From Treponema sp. (GTDB lineage Bacteria > Spirochaetota > Spirochaetia > Treponematales > Treponemataceae): a stretch of DNA of 5,503 bases. This document shows, piece after piece, positions 4,111 through 5,503 of this stretch. The stretch is taken from NCBI GenBank assembly GCA_017453705.1, contig JAFTEK010000015.1, positions 1-5,503 of the forward strand, in the 5' to 3' direction. Made by a program: the position numbers and the translations under genes. How positions within the stretch are numbered: the first letter of the stretch is position 1; every line of letters begins with the position of its first letter. The notes under the pieces are model-generated. The model made no database searches and was not told where the DNA came from. It was given only the letters and a program-made list of their open reading frames with translations.

Positions 4111-5503
4111 ATGATACTTGTGATTGATAATTACGACAGCTTCACCTACAACGTGGTGCAGGCTTTACAAAGGCTCTCCGGGGACGAGGTGAAAGTCGTC
4201 CGTTCCAAGGAAGTCTCTCTGGAGGAGCTGGACACCATGTCCCCCTCCAAGCTGGTCGTCAGTCCCGGCCCCGGCACTCCGGCGGACGCAGGTATAAGCG
4301 AGGCGGCCATAAAGCACTTCGCAGGCAAAATCCCGATCCTGGGAATATGCCTGGGACATCAGGCAATCGGCGAGGCTTTTGGCGCAAAGATTGTGCAGGC
4401 CAAGAAAATCTGCCACGGAGTGGTGGACGAGATAGACATGGACGGCAAGGGGCTTTTCCGCACAATAGGAAAGAAGGCTTCATTCACGCGCTATCACTCG
4501 CTTGTCATAGACGAGGCTACGATCAGCCCAGACTTCGAAGTCACGGCAAGGTCAGCCGATGGGGACATCATGGGTGTCCGCCACAAGACTATGCTGATAG
4601 AAGGCGTACAGTTCCACCCGGAGTCAATCGCCAGCCAGCAGGGAGACGAGATTTTCAAGGCCTTCCTGAACTACAGGCGGGAGAACTTCCCCGCCGCCTC
4701 ATGCCTTAACCAGCTTTTGTTCGAGAAAAAGCACCTGAGCAGGGAGCAGGCAGCCCTCTTCATGGACAACCTGACCGACGGAGATTTGGACGAGAGGGTT
4801 ACGGCAGCCATGCTGACAGCGATGGCATCCAACGGCATCTCGGCGGACGAGCTTGCAGGATGCGCGGACGTGCTGCTTAAAAAGAAGACAGCCCTTGACG
4901 TGGACTCTGATTCCACAGCGGAAATCGTCGGCACCGGCGGAGACTGCAAGGGCAGCTTCAACATATCATCGCTCAGCTCCATTGTAGTCGCTGCCTGCGG
5001 ACAAACAGTTGCCAAGCACGGTAACAGGGCGGTCTCCAGCAAGTCGGGTGCAGCGGACTTCTTTGAAGCTATCGGCATAAAGATTGACAACAAGCCCGCC
5101 GACACCGCCAAGCTCATCAAACAGACGGGCTTCGGCTTTCTCATGGCTCCAGTCTACCATCCGGCGATGCGATTTGCAGCCCCTGTCCGCAAGGCATTAG
5201 GCATAAAGACAATAATGAACCTGCTGGGTCCTCTGTTGAACCCCGCCGAAGCCAAGTACGAGGTTCTTGGGGTTTACAGCCCGGATCTTATGGAGACATA
5301 CGCCCATGCCGCCAAAAACCTCGGTGCAAAGCGTGTCATGGTTGTCGCAAGCGAGGATGGCTATGACGAGATTTCACCATGCGCTCCTACCAAGGTTTTC
5401 CAGATAAACAAGGACGGCAAGGAGTACAGGTACACGATAAACCCGGCCGATTATGGCATAACGGACGCAAAGGAAGAGGAGCTTGCAGGAGGAATCGGTG
5501 AGG
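4111..5503 (+). CDS. trpGD: Fused anthranilate synthase glutaminase / anthranilate phosphoribosyltransferase, 3' end missing
   Basis: The first 464 codons of a two-domain enzyme are present and the frame stays open to the window edge. Residues 1-190 are the TrpG class I glutaminase that feeds ammonia to TrpE: SPGPGTP (51-57), nucleophile Cys80 in GICLGHQ, and His169/Glu171 in QFHPES. From about residue 197 comes TrpD, which joins anthranilate to phosphoribosyl pyrophosphate: GTGGD (275-279), NISS (284-287), KHGNRAVSSKSGAADFFEA (302-320), the PVRKALGIKTIMNLLGPLLNP region (358-378) and the metal-binding DE (419-420). The histidine common in the VVH segment before DE is replaced (VVASEDGYDE), a minor variation. 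Roughly 65 residues should be missing. The start at 4111 stands 9 nt after AAGGAG (4096-4101) and gives the usual MILVIDNYDSF. An ATG at 4105, two codons earlier, is only 3 nt from that site and less likely. Fusion keeps the first two pathway enzymes in fixed ratio. Confidence 0.96.
   Translation, partial: MILVIDNYDSFTYNVVQALQRLSGDEVKVVRSKEVSLEELDTMSPSKLVVSPGPGTPADAGISEAAIKHFAGKIPILGICLGHQAIGEAFGAKIVQAKKICHGVVDEIDMDGKGLFRTIGKKASFTRYHSLVIDEATISPDFEVTARSADGDIMGVRHKTMLIEGVQFHPESIASQQGDEIFKAFLNYRRENFPAASCLNQLLFEKKHLSREQAALFMDNLTDGDLDERVTAAMLTAMASNGISADELAGCADVLLKKKTALDVDSDSTAEIVGTGGDCKGSFNISSLSSIVVAACGQTVAKHGNRAVSSKSGAADFFEAIGIKIDNKPADTAKLIKQTGFGFLMAPVYHPAMRFAAPVRKALGIKTIMNLLGPLLNPAEAKYEVLGVYSPDLMETYAHAAKNLGAKRVMVVASEDGYDEISPCAPTKVFQINKDGKEYRYTINPADYGITDAKEEELAGGIGE

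Overview
This window reads as bacterial chromosome with about 50% GC, good Shine-Dalgarno sites and sigma70-type promoters. The tail of pyruvate formate-lyase points to a fermentative, anaerobic or facultative lifestyle. A gut or rumen anaerobe, perhaps a spirochaete such as Treponema, would fit, but nothing here fixes the taxon.

Layout: (1) 1-410 (+) is the C-terminal end of pyruvate formate-lyase (pflB), including the glycyl-radical motif. (2) 411-842 holds no gene but is full of inverted repeats: a back-to-back chain of five small hairpins starting at the pflB stop codon (399-496), a strong intrinsic terminator (555-595), and a roughly 134-bp element with near-matching inverted ends and a third palindrome in its centre (669-802). 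(3) 843-2256 (-) is a two-gene operon: a Dpm1/ArnC-like family 2 glycosyltransferase fused to a four-helix SMR/ArnE-like membrane domain, overlapping by 8 bp a free-standing SMR/ArnE-like protein. Together they look like a unit that loads a sugar onto a polyprenyl phosphate and flips it across the membrane. (4) 2257-2574 is a divergent regulatory region. It holds an extended -10 promoter that would give the glycosyltransferase a leaderless mRNA, a candidate ~89-nt structured small RNA on the minus strand with its own consensus promoter and terminator, and the trp promoter with an operator-like palindrome at its start site. (5) 2575-5503 (+) is the start of a tryptophan operon: trpE, then a trpG-trpD fusion that runs off the window.

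TrpE and the TrpG half form anthranilate synthase (chorismate plus glutamine to anthranilate), and the TrpD half adds phosphoribosyl to anthranilate, so the visible trp genes cover the first two committed steps to tryptophan. The trpE 5' UTR is only about 40 nt, too short for a leader-peptide attenuator. Control is therefore more likely by a repressor at the palindrome, plus tryptophan feedback through the conserved LES motif in TrpE.

The items most worth a second look are the small RNA candidate, the glycosyltransferase-flippase fusion with its partner subunit, the contiguous hairpin chain after pflB, and the MITE/REP-like palindromic element.
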